This document shows positions 9,366-18,399 of a stretch of DNA of 52,591 bases, piece after piece. Position 1 is the stretch's first letter, and every line of letters begins with the position of its first letter. The position numbers were made by a program, and so were the translations under genes. Under the pieces are notes generated by a model. That model was not told where the DNA came from. It did not search any database and was given only the letters and a program-made list of their open reading frames with translations. Source of the stretch: Anabaena subtropica FACHB-260. Its GTDB lineage: Bacteria; Cyanobacteriota; Cyanobacteriia; Cyanobacteriales; Nostocaceae. The stretch spans positions 1-52,591 of the forward strand of contig NZ_JACJRF010000039.1 in NCBI RefSeq assembly GCF_014697105.1, written 5' to 3'.

Positions 9366-10001
9366 TTAAGAGCGTTGAAACACTACTGAAAGGTTGTTTG
9401 CAGGCATTTGATAAGTTCTTTGCAGGTTGAGATTTTGTTGTTTAGCTGCTGCTACAACATCTTCCAGGTTACGTACACCCCACTCTGGGTTTTGGGAGCG
9501 TAATGATTCGTCGAAAGCTGCATTACTTGGCGCTGTATGCTCTCCCTCTTGTTTATAAGGGCCGTACAGATAAAGAATACCCCCTGGTGGCAGAATTCGC
9601 CCAGCACCTGCCATAAGTCCTAAACAGGCTGACCAAGGCGAAATGTGAATCATATTAATGTTGACGATGGCGACAATGGCGGATTCATCAAATCTTGCAT
9701 CCTTCTCCACTGACCAAATCGGCTGACTAGCATCAAGTTCTAATGGTGGATAAAGATTATCGGTGGGAAATTGTGCTGTCCATGCAGCTATACTGGCTCG
9801 TAATTCAGAATTTTGGTCAGATGGTAGCCATTTCCGTGGATTCAGGCGGGGAGCAAAAAATATGGCGTGTTCACCAGTACCACTTGCTACTTCTAAAATA
9901 GTGCCACTGGCAGGCAACACTTGTAAAAGCACTTCTAATATAGGTTCGCGGTTGCGTTGTGTTGCTGGTGCGTATTTTCGAGCGTCTTGTGGTGTATTCA
10001 T
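9366..10001 (-). CDS. DUF938 protein, SAM-dependent methyltransferase-like
   Basis: A 211-residue protein of the DUF938 family. It begins with the family pattern RKYAPATQRNREPILEVL, followed by a class I methyltransferase motif I (ILEVASGTGEHAIFFA, about residues 36-51) that would bind S-adenosylmethionine, and a SPWSACLGLMAGAGRILPPGG segment typical of a Rossmann fold. The substrate is unknown for the family. It ends 7 bp from the tRNA-Ala gene on the other strand and has no functional partner beside it. Confidence 0.85.
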   Translation of the reverse strand: MNTPQDARKYAPATQRNREPILEVLLQVLPASGTILEVASGTGEHAIFFAPRLNPRKWLPSDQNSELRASIAAWTAQFPTDNLYPPLELDASQPIWSVEKDARFDESAIVAIVNINMIHISPWSACLGLMAGAGRILPPGGILYLYGPYKQEGEHTAPSNAAFDESLRSQNPEWGVRNLEDVVAAAKQQNLNLQRTYQMPANNLSVVFQRS

Positions 10002-10036
10002 CTGGCTGTGTAGCGTGACTAATAATTAAGTTAACA

Positions 10037-10052
10037 GCGATGGGCTACGCCC
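10037..10052. repeat. dispersed 16-mer repeat, copy 1
   Basis: GCGATGGGCTACGCCC. An identical 16-mer stands at 12259-12274. Both lie in short intergenic gaps, as expected of a dispersed cyanobacterial repeat; a HIP1 site follows this copy by about 15 bp. Confidence 0.7.
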
Positions 10053-10077
10053 CACCAGAGGTGAGCGATCGCCTGTT

Positions 10078-11595
10078 TTGATAAAGTGGCAAAATCAATT
10101 AGGTATTCATTGTCAACAACACAACCGGGAGCATCACTTGCCTAAATCAATTAACTCTACCCAACCCCCACTAAAATTTATTCCCTACAGTTTTAACCTA
10201 GTGATACTGAGGCTAATGCAATGGTTACTACCCATTGTGTTACGTTTTCGCACTCGTCCTTGGCTCCCGGCTGGTATCGTCAACATTGAAGCGGAAAATG
10301 CCGAGGTATTAGCAGAACTCTATCAACAATTCCAAGCCGGGAAGATTCGTCTTTTAATGGCATTTCGCCACCCAGAAGTAGAAGACCCCCTGTGTATGCT
10401 GTACTTTATTTCTCGTATTGTTCCACAAGTGGCGCGTCAAAAAGGTATCGAGTTGCAATACCCAATTCACAGTCATTTTGTCTATGACCGAGGAATGACG
10501 ATATGGGCTGGGAATTGGTTGGGTTGGTTGTTTTCTCAGTTGGGCGGTGTGCCGGTTCGTCGTGGTCGGCGCTTAGATAAGCAAGCCATTCAAACAGCGC
10601 GAGATTTATTTGCTAACGCTCAATTCCCGATCGCCGTTGCACCAGAGGGCGGCAATAATGGTCACAGTGGTATTGTCAGCCCTCTAGAACCTGGTGTGTC
10701 CCAACTGGGGTTCTGGTGTGTGGAAGACTTGCAAAAAGCCAACCGCAGTGAAACTGTTGTTATTGTGCCTGTATCTATTCAGTATCACTACGTTACGCCG
10801 CCTTGGTCAAAACTAGATTGGTTGTTAAGTAAATTAGAAGCTGATAGCGGTTTACCAGTTCAATCAGTTGCTGAGTCTGCAAAAAATCACCCGGAGATTT
10901 ACTATCAACGCATTTGTCGCCTGGGTGAATATTTAATCACAGAGATGGAAGAATTTTACCGCCGCTTCTATCATCAAGATATCCCCACAACCATCACAAC
11001 TGAAGCATCTGCTACTCCGAATCAGGTGTTAATTACCAGACTGCATCGTTTATTAGATAAAGCATTACACGTTTCCGAGCAGTATTTCGGCATCCCCGCA
11101 CAAGGTAATTTTATTGACCGTTGTCGCCGTTTAGAAGAGGCCAGTTGGAATTATATATACAGAGACGACTTACCAGATATCAAGACCTTACCTCCCTTTA
11201 AGCGTGGACTCGCAGACTGGGTAGCCCAAGAAGCAGACTTACGAATACAGCATATGCGTTTGGTAGAAAGTTTTGTGGCTGTCAATGCTACTTATATTCA
11301 AGAAAAACACAGCGCGGACAGATTTGCCGAGACAGCTTTGCTGATGTTTGATATGCTTTCCCGCATCCAAGAATCAACCCTCCCCGGACGACCAAGGTTA
11401 GGTTTGCGTCAACCATTGATTAAAGTAGGTGAGCCAATTTCTGTCTCGGAACGTTGGGAAAAGGTGCGTGATAACCGCCAAGCGGCTAAAAGGGCTGTAC
11501 GTAATTTAACTCAAGATTTACAGACAGCTTTAGAAAGCTTGATTGATGAAACCTGTGCAGAAGATCAGTTACAGAAGATAATAACTGATGACTAA
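10078..11595 (+). CDS. 1-acyl-sn-glycerol-3-phosphate acyltransferase-like protein (PlsC domain)
   Basis: A protein of up to 505 residues with an N-terminal lysophospholipid acyltransferase domain. The catalytic H-x4-D is His98-Asp103 (RHPEVED), and the later APEGGNNGHSG segment corresponds to the EGTRS-type substrate motif. The family transfers acyl chains to lysophosphatidate or related acceptors at the membrane. The C-terminal half (about residues 300-500) is extra compared with ordinary PlsC proteins (about 240 residues) and shows no domain I recognise. The start is uncertain: the frame opens with a TTG at 10078, while GTG (codon 42) and ATG (codon 47) in LVILRLMQW are alternatives just before the hydrophobic segment. 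The acceptor lipid is unknown. Confidence 0.78.
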   Translation: MIKWQNQLGIHCQQHNREHHLPKSINSTQPPLKFIPYSFNLVILRLMQWLLPIVLRFRTRPWLPAGIVNIEAENAEVLAELYQQFQAGKIRLLMAFRHPEVEDPLCMLYFISRIVPQVARQKGIELQYPIHSHFVYDRGMTIWAGNWLGWLFSQLGGVPVRRGRRLDKQAIQTARDLFANAQFPIAVAPEGGNNGHSGIVSPLEPGVSQLGFWCVEDLQKANRSETVVIVPVSIQYHYVTPPWSKLDWLLSKLEADSGLPVQSVAESAKNHPEIYYQRICRLGEYLITEMEEFYRRFYHQDIPTTITTEASATPNQVLITRLHRLLDKALHVSEQYFGIPAQGNFIDRCRRLEEASWNYIYRDDLPDIKTLPPFKRGLADWVAQEADLRIQHMRLVESFVAVNATYIQEKHSADRFAETALLMFDMLSRIQESTLPGRPRLGLRQPLIKVGEPISVSERWEKVRDNRQAAKRAVRNLTQDLQTALESLIDETCAEDQLQKIITDD

Positions 11596-11871
11596 TGACT
11601 AATTTTTTTACCACAGAAGCATAGAGAAACAGAGAGATTTTCTGAAATGGCTTCATGACTTGTATTGCATTTCAGTAAACAAAAATTCATAGAAAGAGCT
11701 ATAAAATTAATATTAATTAAATATTTATTCGCTTAATTAAACTAATATATTTATCTTTGCATTTGTTAACAAAAAGCATGGCGTTATATTGCAGTTTGTT
11801 ACTATTTTGTATGGTCTAAAGGAATATTCCTCTAGACTGAATTCTAATGGCAAAAATTGGGATGAATACAG

Positions 11872-12198
11872 ATGCACGGAGTTAATTTCTTGTGTCATGG
11901 GTTTGTAGTTGCTGTTTCCTTTGTAGCTTGTATTATTGGCTTGATACTCCTGTGGGATAGCAAAAATACCAAGAATGATGAACGTGAAGAAACAGAAAAA
12001 ATTTTGTTTAGAATGAGCTTTAGTTACTGGCTCGTTTATTGTGTGGCGTTTGGTCTGGAAAAGATAGTTTTTCCTAACTACGAACCTATGATGATGACAT
12101 TGAAAATAACTACGGCTTTGTCCTATTTTTTAACTTTTTCTTGTATATTGAGTCTGCCACTACATAGATTTGCGGTGCGTCAAGAAATTCAGGAGTAG
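11872..12198 (+). CDS. small membrane protein, unknown function
   Basis: A 108-residue reading frame with three hydrophobic segments (about residues 8-27, 47-65 and 77-97) and a charged loop with KNTKNDEREETEK between the first two, so it is probably an integral membrane protein. I do not recognise the family. It stands alone in a region of AT-rich DNA with no tight link to a neighbour. The composition and clean transmembrane pattern suggest a real gene, but without homologues this stays moderate. Confidence 0.5.
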   Translation: MHGVNFLCHGFVVAVSFVACIIGLILLWDSKNTKNDEREETEKILFRMSFSYWLVYCVAFGLEKIVFPNYEPMMMTLKITTALSYFLTFSCILSLPLHRFAVRQEIQE

Positions 12199-12258
12199 TC
12201 ATTGGTCAATAGTCATTAGTTGGTTTGTTGCTTTGGACTATGGACTACAGACTTTATA

Positions 12259-12274
12259 GCGATGGGCTACGCCC
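12259..12274. repeat. dispersed 16-mer repeat, copy 2
   Basis: Identical to the 16-mer at 10037-10052; it overlaps the very 3' end of the DUF2103-like gene. Confidence 0.7.
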
Positions 12275-12593
12275 GGCCGGATGCCATCGCAATCATTTCT
12301 TCCAGTTTATCTTGAGCAAGAGGTGTGAGAATAAACACCTCTTGCACTGTCTTACCCTGGCGGGCAATGATTTTATAACCACCACGAATAGGTACAGATA
12401 CACGTAGCTGCATTTTTGGGCAATGGCCTCTAACCCTGCCAATGACCCCTGGCGTAATGGTTTGAATGCCATCTTGCTGACACAGACGTTCCAAAATTGG
12501 GATAAGACCAGGAATATGGGTGGAATGATTCCAAACTAATCTACCATCTTTGCGAGAAACAGCCTTTTGGTGGTCGCCCTTGGGTTTACCCAT
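12267..12593 (-). CDS. DUF2103-like conserved protein
   Basis: A 108-residue protein beginning at ATG 12593 (MGKPKGDHQKAV). The frame stays open further upstream, but that part overlaps clpS and is its shadow, so the internal ATG is chosen. It has the conserved pattern RLVWNHSTHIPGLIPILERL and then TITPGVIGRVRGHCPK, which I associate with the DUF2103 family of small cyanobacterial proteins. Function is unknown. The start codon lies just 5 bp after the clpS stop, so the two genes are probably co-transcribed. The 3' end runs into a dispersed repeat (12259-12274), which may have altered its last residues. Confidence 0.75.
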   Translation of the reverse strand: MGKPKGDHQKAVSRKDGRLVWNHSTHIPGLIPILERLCQQDGIQTITPGVIGRVRGHCPKMQLRVSVPIRGGYKIIARQGKTVQEVFILTPLAQDKLEEMIAMASGRA

Positions 12594-12598
12594 GATAA

Positions 12599-12892
12599 TT
12601 AAGCCGCCTCTAGTGGAGCCATTGTCAGTCCAGCCCGGCGCAATTGTTGGTGATACAATTCTGCTGGTTCCTGCGGCCCTACCCAAACGATCGCTTGTCC
12701 CTCATAATGAACTTGATTAGTCAGATCCCAAGCTAAATCACCAGTCATACCAGGAATATACTTCATCAAACACTCAGCGACGTGTTGAAAAGTATTAAAG
12801 TCATCATTTAACACAATTACCTTGTAATTTGGATAAGGTTTGCTGACTGTTTGATTAGTCCGTTCAGGAGTTACAGTTGGTGCTGTACTCAT
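12599..12892 (-). CDS. clpS: ATP-dependent Clp protease adaptor ClpS
   Basis: ClpS delivers N-degron substrates to the ClpAP/ClpC-ClpP protease. The signature VIVLNDDFNTFQHVAECLMKYIPGM contains the NDDFNTFxHV substrate pocket, and H-x-EGQAIVWVG follows near the C-terminus. ATG at 12892 gives 97 residues, close to the usual adaptor length; an in-frame ATG at 12925 would add 11 residues (MVTKLSTVVYA) that are not typical. Neither has a strong ribosome site. Cyanobacteria often have two ClpS paralogues; this one keeps the canonical pocket. Confidence 0.93.
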   Translation of the reverse strand: MSTAPTVTPERTNQTVSKPYPNYKVIVLNDDFNTFQHVAECLMKYIPGMTGDLAWDLTNQVHYEGQAIVWVGPQEPAELYHQQLRRAGLTMAPLEAA

Positions 12893-13057
12893 GGCGTAAA
12901 CAACTGTTGAAAGTTTTGTAACCATAGAACAGTTAACCAGAGAAATTTGACAAAACTACACTACAACTAATTAGTTTAGTCTAAAGTCAACAGTCCAGGG
13001 TCAAAAGTCCACAGTAACAACCGAACTAATGACTATTGACTATTGACTGTTGAACAA

Positions 13058-15136
13058 CTACCGCCAATCTTCCCAATTTTGGTTAAATATGGAAGTATCA
13101 GGAAACGCTGTAGGATTACCATTTTTTTCTAATAAACGTTTCAGCACTTGCAGTTGGGGTTCTGGTTTGGGTAAATCGTCTACTAATTGGTAAGGTGCGA
13201 CTCCATTTTGTAAGGAGAAAGCCGCTACAGTTCCCGCCGCCGCACCGACAGACCATTCAAAGGAGTGTACCCGATAGGCGGCGGCTGCAATGTGACTAGT
13301 GGCTATACTTTTACCACCTACTATCAAGTTATCAATTTTTTGGGGAATCATTGCCCTAAGCGCAATTTGGAAAGGATATGCTTGCCCTGCACCCCGTCTT
13401 TCCCCAGGACGTTCTCTATTTCCTGGTGCTTCTGGTGGGCTTTTTTCCATGCAAGGATGAAAGTCAATGGCGTAGTGACCAATACCTACAGAATCGGGGA
13501 ATATGGTGGAACGAGTCCGCCGCATGGCTTTATCTGGGGAAACTTGACCAGAAATTACTGATGTAGCTTCTAAGCCTGCCAATGTTGCCCTTAATTGACG
13601 ATACATATCTGCTGGCAGGGTCTTACGATAGTATTCATCATTGTAATTCCGCCGGGAAATATCAACTTCCCAAATAGTAAAACCTGTGGGTTGTCCCCAA
13701 CTGGGACGGCCGATGATGCGCCGTCCTTCGCGCATATAAGGATATTTCGATAAACCATGTACTGTCCCCATTGGGGAATCTAACCCGGCTAAAAAGCGGT
13801 TATTGGTTTGGGGACGCTTGACACCTTCCCCTAGTTGGGAATCTGTGGTTCCAGCTACTAACCAAAAATAGTAGGAAAAGGCTTTTTCTTCAGCTTTGCG
13901 GAGACTTTCGGTGCGTAGTCCACCCATCCAACCACCTGATTTTAACTGTCCTGTACCTTGTAGTTGTTGGCGGGTGTAAACTAGGTTATCTTTGGCTGTA
14001 CCAGGACGATAATCGTTACCCCAAGTCCAGTTTTGCATGGAGATATCCCCTGGGGTGGGCGCAGAAAATCTTACGCCGTTGAATGTGACAGGCTGTCCCT
14101 TAGTCGGACTCCAGATGCGACGGTAGGTAAAAACTAAACCAAAGTCTGCTAACCGTGGCAATTCATAGCTGAAATAGGGTGAATATTGTAAATAATTTGG
14201 AGGCATTTTCTGCGGTTGCGGTTCCTTGGTAGCCTCCATTGCAAAGGTGTAAGTAAACCCTTGGGTACAGTAGGGGTCATTTTTGGTACTGGAAGAAGAA
14301 GGTTCTAGATAGGAACGGGCATCTATGCCTAAACGGTATGGTACATCAGCCAGGGCGATAATTTCCCCAGTTTCGCTGGCATCTACAACATACCATTTGG
14401 GACTATTTTCTTTAGTTTGTTGGGGGACTAGGCGAATAATGGTTTTAGTAAGCCGAGATGAATTATTGTAGCGATAAGCGTCATCAATGGTTTGCGCTAA
14501 GGTAAAGGTATTAAGTGGTGGTGCGCCCTTAGCTGGTTGATGTTGGATAGCGATCGCGCTATTAATTAATTTACCCTGAGAAATTTCTAAATCCTTAATT
14601 ACAGTGTTGGGGAACCATTCCAACTTACCCCTACCCCTTCTCTCTGCATCTTTGAGCAATTCCACCATCACAGTATGGGCATCACGGGGTAAAAAACAGG
14701 AGTCACTTACCCAGCAATCTCCGGGGTTGAGTTGTCCGTATTTTCTCTCAATCCGGTTACGGAGTTCCAAATAACCGCGAGAATAGAACTGGCGTTGGCG
14801 TTGGGTTGGTCGTTCATCTAAAGCCGAGGTTCCCTGAGAAGAAATTTGTCCTCCCAACCAATCAGTAATTTCTGTTAGGCAAACCCTTCTACCAGCTAGT
14901 AAACCTTCGTAAGCTGTAGCGACACCAGAAAGCCCACCACCCACTACTAAAATGTCACAATTGACGGTTTTATCTGGGGTTCTCGGTGGTGCAGCAACGA
15001 TGGGAGTATTGGGTATAAGGTAGCCAGAGATTAAGCTAAGACTAATGAGTGATGTCTGGAGACAGGCTACTTGATGTCTGCGCTTCATAATGTGAGGACT
15101 CTTTCTACTCTTTTGCCAACTTGTAGACGTTACCAT
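13058..15136 (-). CDS. exported FAD-dependent oxidoreductase
   Basis: A 692-residue flavoprotein. An N-terminal basic segment (MKRRHQVACLQ, with a possible later start at 15088) is followed by a hydrophobic stretch and a likely signal cleavage near PIVAA, so it is probably exported. The dinucleotide-binding motif follows at once: DILVVGGGLSGVATAYEGLLAGRRVCLTE (GxGxxG plus terminal acidic residue). Near the C-terminus, NLIVGGKSIATSHIAAAAYRVHS is typical of FAD_oxidored family proteins. The substrate is unknown. It is preceded by 240 bp of non-coding DNA and followed by a stretch of heptamer-like repeats (about 13029-13051). Confidence 0.85.
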   Translation of the reverse strand: MVTSTSWQKSRKSPHIMKRRHQVACLQTSLISLSLISGYLIPNTPIVAAPPRTPDKTVNCDILVVGGGLSGVATAYEGLLAGRRVCLTEITDWLGGQISSQGTSALDERPTQRQRQFYSRGYLELRNRIERKYGQLNPGDCWVSDSCFLPRDAHTVMVELLKDAERRGRGKLEWFPNTVIKDLEISQGKLINSAIAIQHQPAKGAPPLNTFTLAQTIDDAYRYNNSSRLTKTIIRLVPQQTKENSPKWYVVDASETGEIIALADVPYRLGIDARSYLEPSSSSTKNDPYCTQGFTYTFAMEATKEPQPQKMPPNYLQYSPYFSYELPRLADFGLVFTYRRIWSPTKGQPVTFNGVRFSAPTPGDISMQNWTWGNDYRPGTAKDNLVYTRQQLQGTGQLKSGGWMGGLRTESLRKAEEKAFSYYFWLVAGTTDSQLGEGVKRPQTNNRFLAGLDSPMGTVHGLSKYPYMREGRRIIGRPSWGQPTGFTIWEVDISRRNYNDEYYRKTLPADMYRQLRATLAGLEATSVISGQVSPDKAMRRTRSTIFPDSVGIGHYAIDFHPCMEKSPPEAPGNRERPGERRGAGQAYPFQIALRAMIPQKIDNLIVGGKSIATSHIAAAAYRVHSFEWSVGAAAGTVAAFSLQNGVAPYQLVDDLPKPEPQLQVLKRLLEKNGNPTAFPDTSIFNQNWEDWR

Positions 15137-15375
15137 CTTCTAAAGGTTCTCTACAAGGTTTGAGAAAAAGAGGTAGGGGGTAGGGCTGTTGAATGTTGAC
15201 TGATGACTAAAGCCAGTTTTTTTTTCTGGTTCATGTTTTCAAAGCAAGTCAGCAAAATCGTAAATTGTAACTTGTAGTTGTGTTTCGTCAATTCACGATT
15301 GATTAAACCCCCACCCCTAAAACATTGGTTTGGCGTTGCTTGATGAGCCTGCAATCTAACGATAGAGAAAACTTC

Positions 15376-15660
15376 CTAGTACACTTCATCATGAGAGCCA
15401 ATATCAATCAACAAAATCTCTTCTTCGCCCGATTCTAAATTCTCAACAAAGTTGAACACAATACGACAATCATACTCAACCGAACAAGCCCAAGCTCCTG
15501 CTAACTTTCCTTTGAGTTTGTGAGTCTGCAAAATCGGGTCAAAGGGATCGGCGCTCAGAAGTCCTAAACGTGCGGCGATCGCTTCTTGGAGTTCTGGTTG
15601 TCGTCGGATCAACTTTTTGAAGGCTCGTTTGAATGAAGAGGATAAAACCAGTGTTTTCAC
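15376..15660 (-). CDS. RelE/ParE-type toxin (YafQ-like mRNA interferase)
   Basis: A 94-residue protein of the RelE/ParE superfamily. Family features are the N-terminal basic helix SSSFKRAFKKLIRRQPELQ, the HKLKGKLAGAWACSVEYDCRIVF beta region and the terminal LLIDIGSHDEVY. Such toxins usually cleave mRNA in the ribosome. The ATG overlaps the antitoxin stop by 4 bp, the standard layout with the antitoxin first. No transposon neighbours the pair. Confidence 0.88.
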   Translation of the reverse strand: MKTLVLSSSFKRAFKKLIRRQPELQEAIAARLGLLSADPFDPILQTHKLKGKLAGAWACSVEYDCRIVFNFVENLESGEEEILLIDIGSHDEVY

Positions 15661-15869
15661 TGCTTTAGCTCATTCAGGACTTCAGCAACCGTTCCCCGGA
15701 ACACATTTCCTGCTTGGTATTCTACCTGTGCCTGAGTAATATGTAGCGCAATTTCTTCTCGTCGTCGCTCCGTCAATCGCTTCTGTATCAGTTGGATCAA
15801 GGCTTCTTGCTCGTCTATTGATAATGCCTCTACACTGCTTATAACTCTTTCAAAATTGGAGACTTGCAT
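15657..15869 (-). CDS. antitoxin of the adjacent RelE/ParE-type toxin
   Basis: A 70-residue protein from ATG 15869 (MQVSNFERVISSVEALS); a TTG at 15887 would add six residues. The sequence is helix-rich and charged (ALIQLIQKRLTERRREEIALH) and resembles the short addiction-module antitoxins that partner RelE/ParE toxins. It lies directly upstream of the toxin with a 4-bp overlap. Such antitoxins usually bind and silence the toxin and autorepress the operon. No classic DNA-binding motif is obvious. Confidence 0.75.
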   Translation of the reverse strand: MQVSNFERVISSVEALSIDEQEALIQLIQKRLTERRREEIALHITQAQVEYQAGNVFRGTVAEVLNELKQ

Positions 15870-15948
15870 GGTTTTATATTCGGGCAATTCCTAAAATTGC
15901 TGTACCAATGGTAGTATAACTTTGATAGAGATACTTTTTGTAAAATCA

Positions 15949-16746
15949 TCACCACTTTAGTATAGTCAATGCACACAGAAACAAGGCTTCTGTCCATTCG
16001 ACGACTGCGCCGTAGGTGTCGCCAGTATGTCCACCTAACTTGTGGTTAAACCATGCACCTGTGAGAATAGCGATCGCACTCCCCGCAATCAATGTGAAAA
16101 TTGTGATCAATGGACTATTGCCGTTTACTAGCCAGAATAAGCCACTGACAGCACACATCAATAATAATCCTGGTAAAAAATCTTGGTATGACTGAATAGC
16201 TTGTTTATGGAATGCCCCTTTACCAGTGGGCTTTAAATAAGGATAACAGGCGATCGCTACTTGTTGTCCCCAACGTCCCCAACCACAACTAGCTAATAAC
16301 ACTAACCAACGGTTTTCCCCAATATCTGTTAAAGCCGAGGTTTTTAGTAATAATATAGCGATCGCACTCATGGCTCCAAATGCACCAGTCGCACTATCGG
16401 CCATCACTTCCAATCGCCGTTCTGGTTCACATACTGCCAAACCATCAGCAGTATCCATCGCCCCATCTAAATGCAGCCCGCCAGTTATCACAATCCACAG
16501 CCCCACCACCAAAGCACTACGAGTTAATACGGGCATCTCCAGATAATTCATACCCACATCAAATAACCCCAAACATCCCCCAATAATTAACCCCACCGCA
16601 GGCACAAGCTTTGCCACCCCTTGAAAATCCAACCCATTGATATAAGGCAAAGGAATACTTGTATAAAATATAATACTCGCCAATAAATTCCCTAAAAATA
16701 GCTTCACTATCTCCTTCCTTCTGAATAAATTCCCCTCCGCGTTCAA
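15949..16746 (-). CDS. cobS: adenosylcobinamide-GDP ribazoletransferase (cobalamin synthase)
   Basis: A 265-residue polytopic inner-membrane enzyme that joins adenosylcobinamide-GDP with alpha-ribazole (phosphate) in the last steps of cobalamin-type cofactor synthesis. The family motif appears as [15 protein letters not shown] (the DG-x2-D-x2-DGL pattern). Other markers are FYTSIPLP near the N-terminus and the terminal [19 protein letters not shown]. Length is close to the family norm (about 250). No other cob genes adjoin; the cobalamin-adenosyltransferase-like gene at 27579 is 11 kb away. It is divergent from the CNT transporter with a 79-bp gap that must hold both promoters. Confidence 0.93.
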   Translation of the reverse strand: MNAEGNLFRRKEIVKLFLGNLLASIIFYTSIPLPYINGLDFQGVAKLVPAVGLIIGGCLGLFDVGMNYLEMPVLTRSALVVGLWIVITGGLHLDGAMDTADGLAVCEPERRLEVMADSATGAFGAMSAIAILLLKTSALTDIGENRWLVLLASCGWGRWGQQVAIACYPYLKPTGKGAFHKQAIQSYQDFLPGLLLMCAVSGLFWLVNGNSPLITIFTLIAGSAIAILTGAWFNHKLGGHTGDTYGAVVEWTEALFLCALTILKW

Positions 16747-16825
16747 AATTTCTCACAAAACCTCACAAAAGCCCAGATTCTTATGTATACTTCTTGACCA
16801 AAAGACAGAAAAACAAGAAATTAAC

Positions 16826-18034
16826 ATGGAACGCGCCATTTCTGCTGTAGGAATTTTACTTTTCATTGGCATATCCTACGCCATATCGATTCGGCGTGAT
16901 GCGATACGTTGGCGAACAATCGCCTGGGGATTGGGTTTGGAATTTGTATTTGCCCTGATAATTCTCAAAACGCCTTGGGGATTAAATGTATTTAAGTCTT
17001 TAGGGGATGCAGTCAGCAATTTTTTAGCTTTCTCCGACGTAGGTGCAAAATTTGTCTTTGGCGAGAACTTTAAGGATCATTTTTTCGCCTTTCAAGTCCT
17101 CCCAACAATTATCTTTTTTTCCGCCTTCATCAACGTTATGTATCATTACGGCATTTTGCAGAAAGTTGTCAATGGGCTGGCGTGGGTAATGATGAAGACG
17201 ATGAAAACTTCTGGTTCTGAGTCTTTATCCTGTGCTGGTAACATTTTTTTGGGGCCTACAGAATCAGCACTGATGGTTAAACCCTACGTAGCAAACATGA
17301 CGCAATCAGAACTCCATGCTGTCATGACTGGGGGATTTGCAACTATTGCTGGTGGTGTATTGGGTGCTTATCTTTCGTTTGGGATTCCCCCCGAACATTT
17401 AATTGCAGCTTTTTTCATGACTGCACCTACCTCATTGGTAGTATCAAAGTTATTGTATCCAGAAACGGAAGTATCAGAAACTATTGGTCAGGCGAAAATG
17501 CAAGGAGAGATAAATTATGTCAATGTGATTGATGCTGCTACTAGTGGAGCAATTGATGGTGTGAAATTAGCAGTAAATGTTGGTGTGATGATTATTGCCT
17601 TTTTGGGGTTACTAGCTGTTGTTAATGCTCTACTAGGATGGTTAGGTTCTTATGTTGGTTTACCACAACTATCTTTAGAGTGGATTTTGTCTTTCATTAT
17701 GGCTCCTATTGCGTTTTTTATGGGTGTACCTTGGGCTGATTGCGCTCAAGTAGGAGCTTTATTAGGAAAAAAAACGATCCTGAATGAATTTCTCGCTTAT
17801 GTGGATTTAGGCAACTTAATTAAGAGTGGTAAAATTTCCCAAAGGGGGGTAATTATCGCCACTTATGCTTTGTGTAACTTTGCCAATATTGGTTCAATTG
17901 GTATTACTATTGGTGGTATTACTGGGATGGCTCCACAACGCCAACATGACTTAGCGCGGATGGGGGTGAGAAGTATGATTGGGGGATTACTGGCTGGTTT
18001 TATCACCGCTTGCATTGCTGGGGTGTTGGTTTGA
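16826..18034 (+). CDS. concentrative nucleoside transporter (CNT/NupC family)
   Basis: A 402-residue membrane protein of the CNT family, which imports nucleosides with Na+ or H+. Diagnostic segments are LPTIIFFSAFINVMYHYGIL, SGSESLSCAGNIFLGPTESALMVKPY (the G-x-TE substrate-site motif) and the C-terminal ANIGSIGITIGGITGMAP. The length matches bacterial CNTs. The last ~127 bp of the gene are part of a tandem duplication, so a second copy of the C-terminal 40 codons lies just downstream without a start; the gene itself is intact. Confidence 0.92.
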   Translation: MERAISAVGILLFIGISYAISIRRDAIRWRTIAWGLGLEFVFALIILKTPWGLNVFKSLGDAVSNFLAFSDVGAKFVFGENFKDHFFAFQVLPTIIFFSAFINVMYHYGILQKVVNGLAWVMMKTMKTSGSESLSCAGNIFLGPTESALMVKPYVANMTQSELHAVMTGGFATIAGGVLGAYLSFGIPPEHLIAAFFMTAPTSLVVSKLLYPETEVSETIGQAKMQGEINYVNVIDAATSGAIDGVKLAVNVGVMIIAFLGLLAVVNALLGWLGSYVGLPQLSLEWILSFIMAPIAFFMGVPWADCAQVGALLGKKTILNEFLAYVDLGNLIKSGKISQRGVIIATYALCNFANIGSIGITIGGITGMAPQRQHDLARMGVRSMIGGLLAGFITACIAGVLV

Positions 18035-18399
18035 AAAAGATAATTTAGTTTATTGTTTCACATAACCTAGTTGCCAATTTTCTGCTTGCTTTAAATCATT
18101 GATCTTGCCTTTAGCGATGAGATTTAAGGCAATGCGAGTATTTAAATATCCTTATTATTGGTGGTATTACTGGGATGGCTCCACAACGTCAACATGACTT
18201 AGCGCGGATGGGGGTGAGAAGTATGATTGGGGGATTACTTGCTGGTTTTATTACCGCTTGCATTGCTGGCGTGTTGGTTTAAAAAAGATTATTTAGCTTA
18301 TTGTTTCACATAACCTAGTTGCCAATTTTCTGCTTGTTTTAAATCATTTATCTTGCCTTTAGCGATGAGATTTAAGGCAATGCGAGTATTTAAATATCC
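17908..18399. repeat. tandem direct duplication, unit 248 bp (about 96% identical)
   Basis: Copy 1 is 17908-18151 and copy 2 is 18156-18399, offset 248 bp with no gaps. I count nine mismatches in 244 bp. Each copy holds the last 40 codons and stop of the CNT transporter followed by the last 34 or so codons of the convergent gene at 18298-18756. Thus copy 1 contains a second 3' end of the minus-strand gene and copy 2 a second 3' end of the transporter. All six coding differences are synonymous, and the transporter stop differs as TGA versus TAA. Confidence 0.92.

Noticed and set aside
12594-12686. N-terminal extension of the DUF2103-like frame
   Set aside because: It overlaps clpS in another frame and the residues are Gly/Arg/Thr-rich shadow sequence; the ATG at 12593 fits the family start.
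15151-15354. 67-codon minus-strand frame in the gap before the toxin gene
   Set aside because: Low-complexity, no domain, no conserved-looking segments; likely non-coding.
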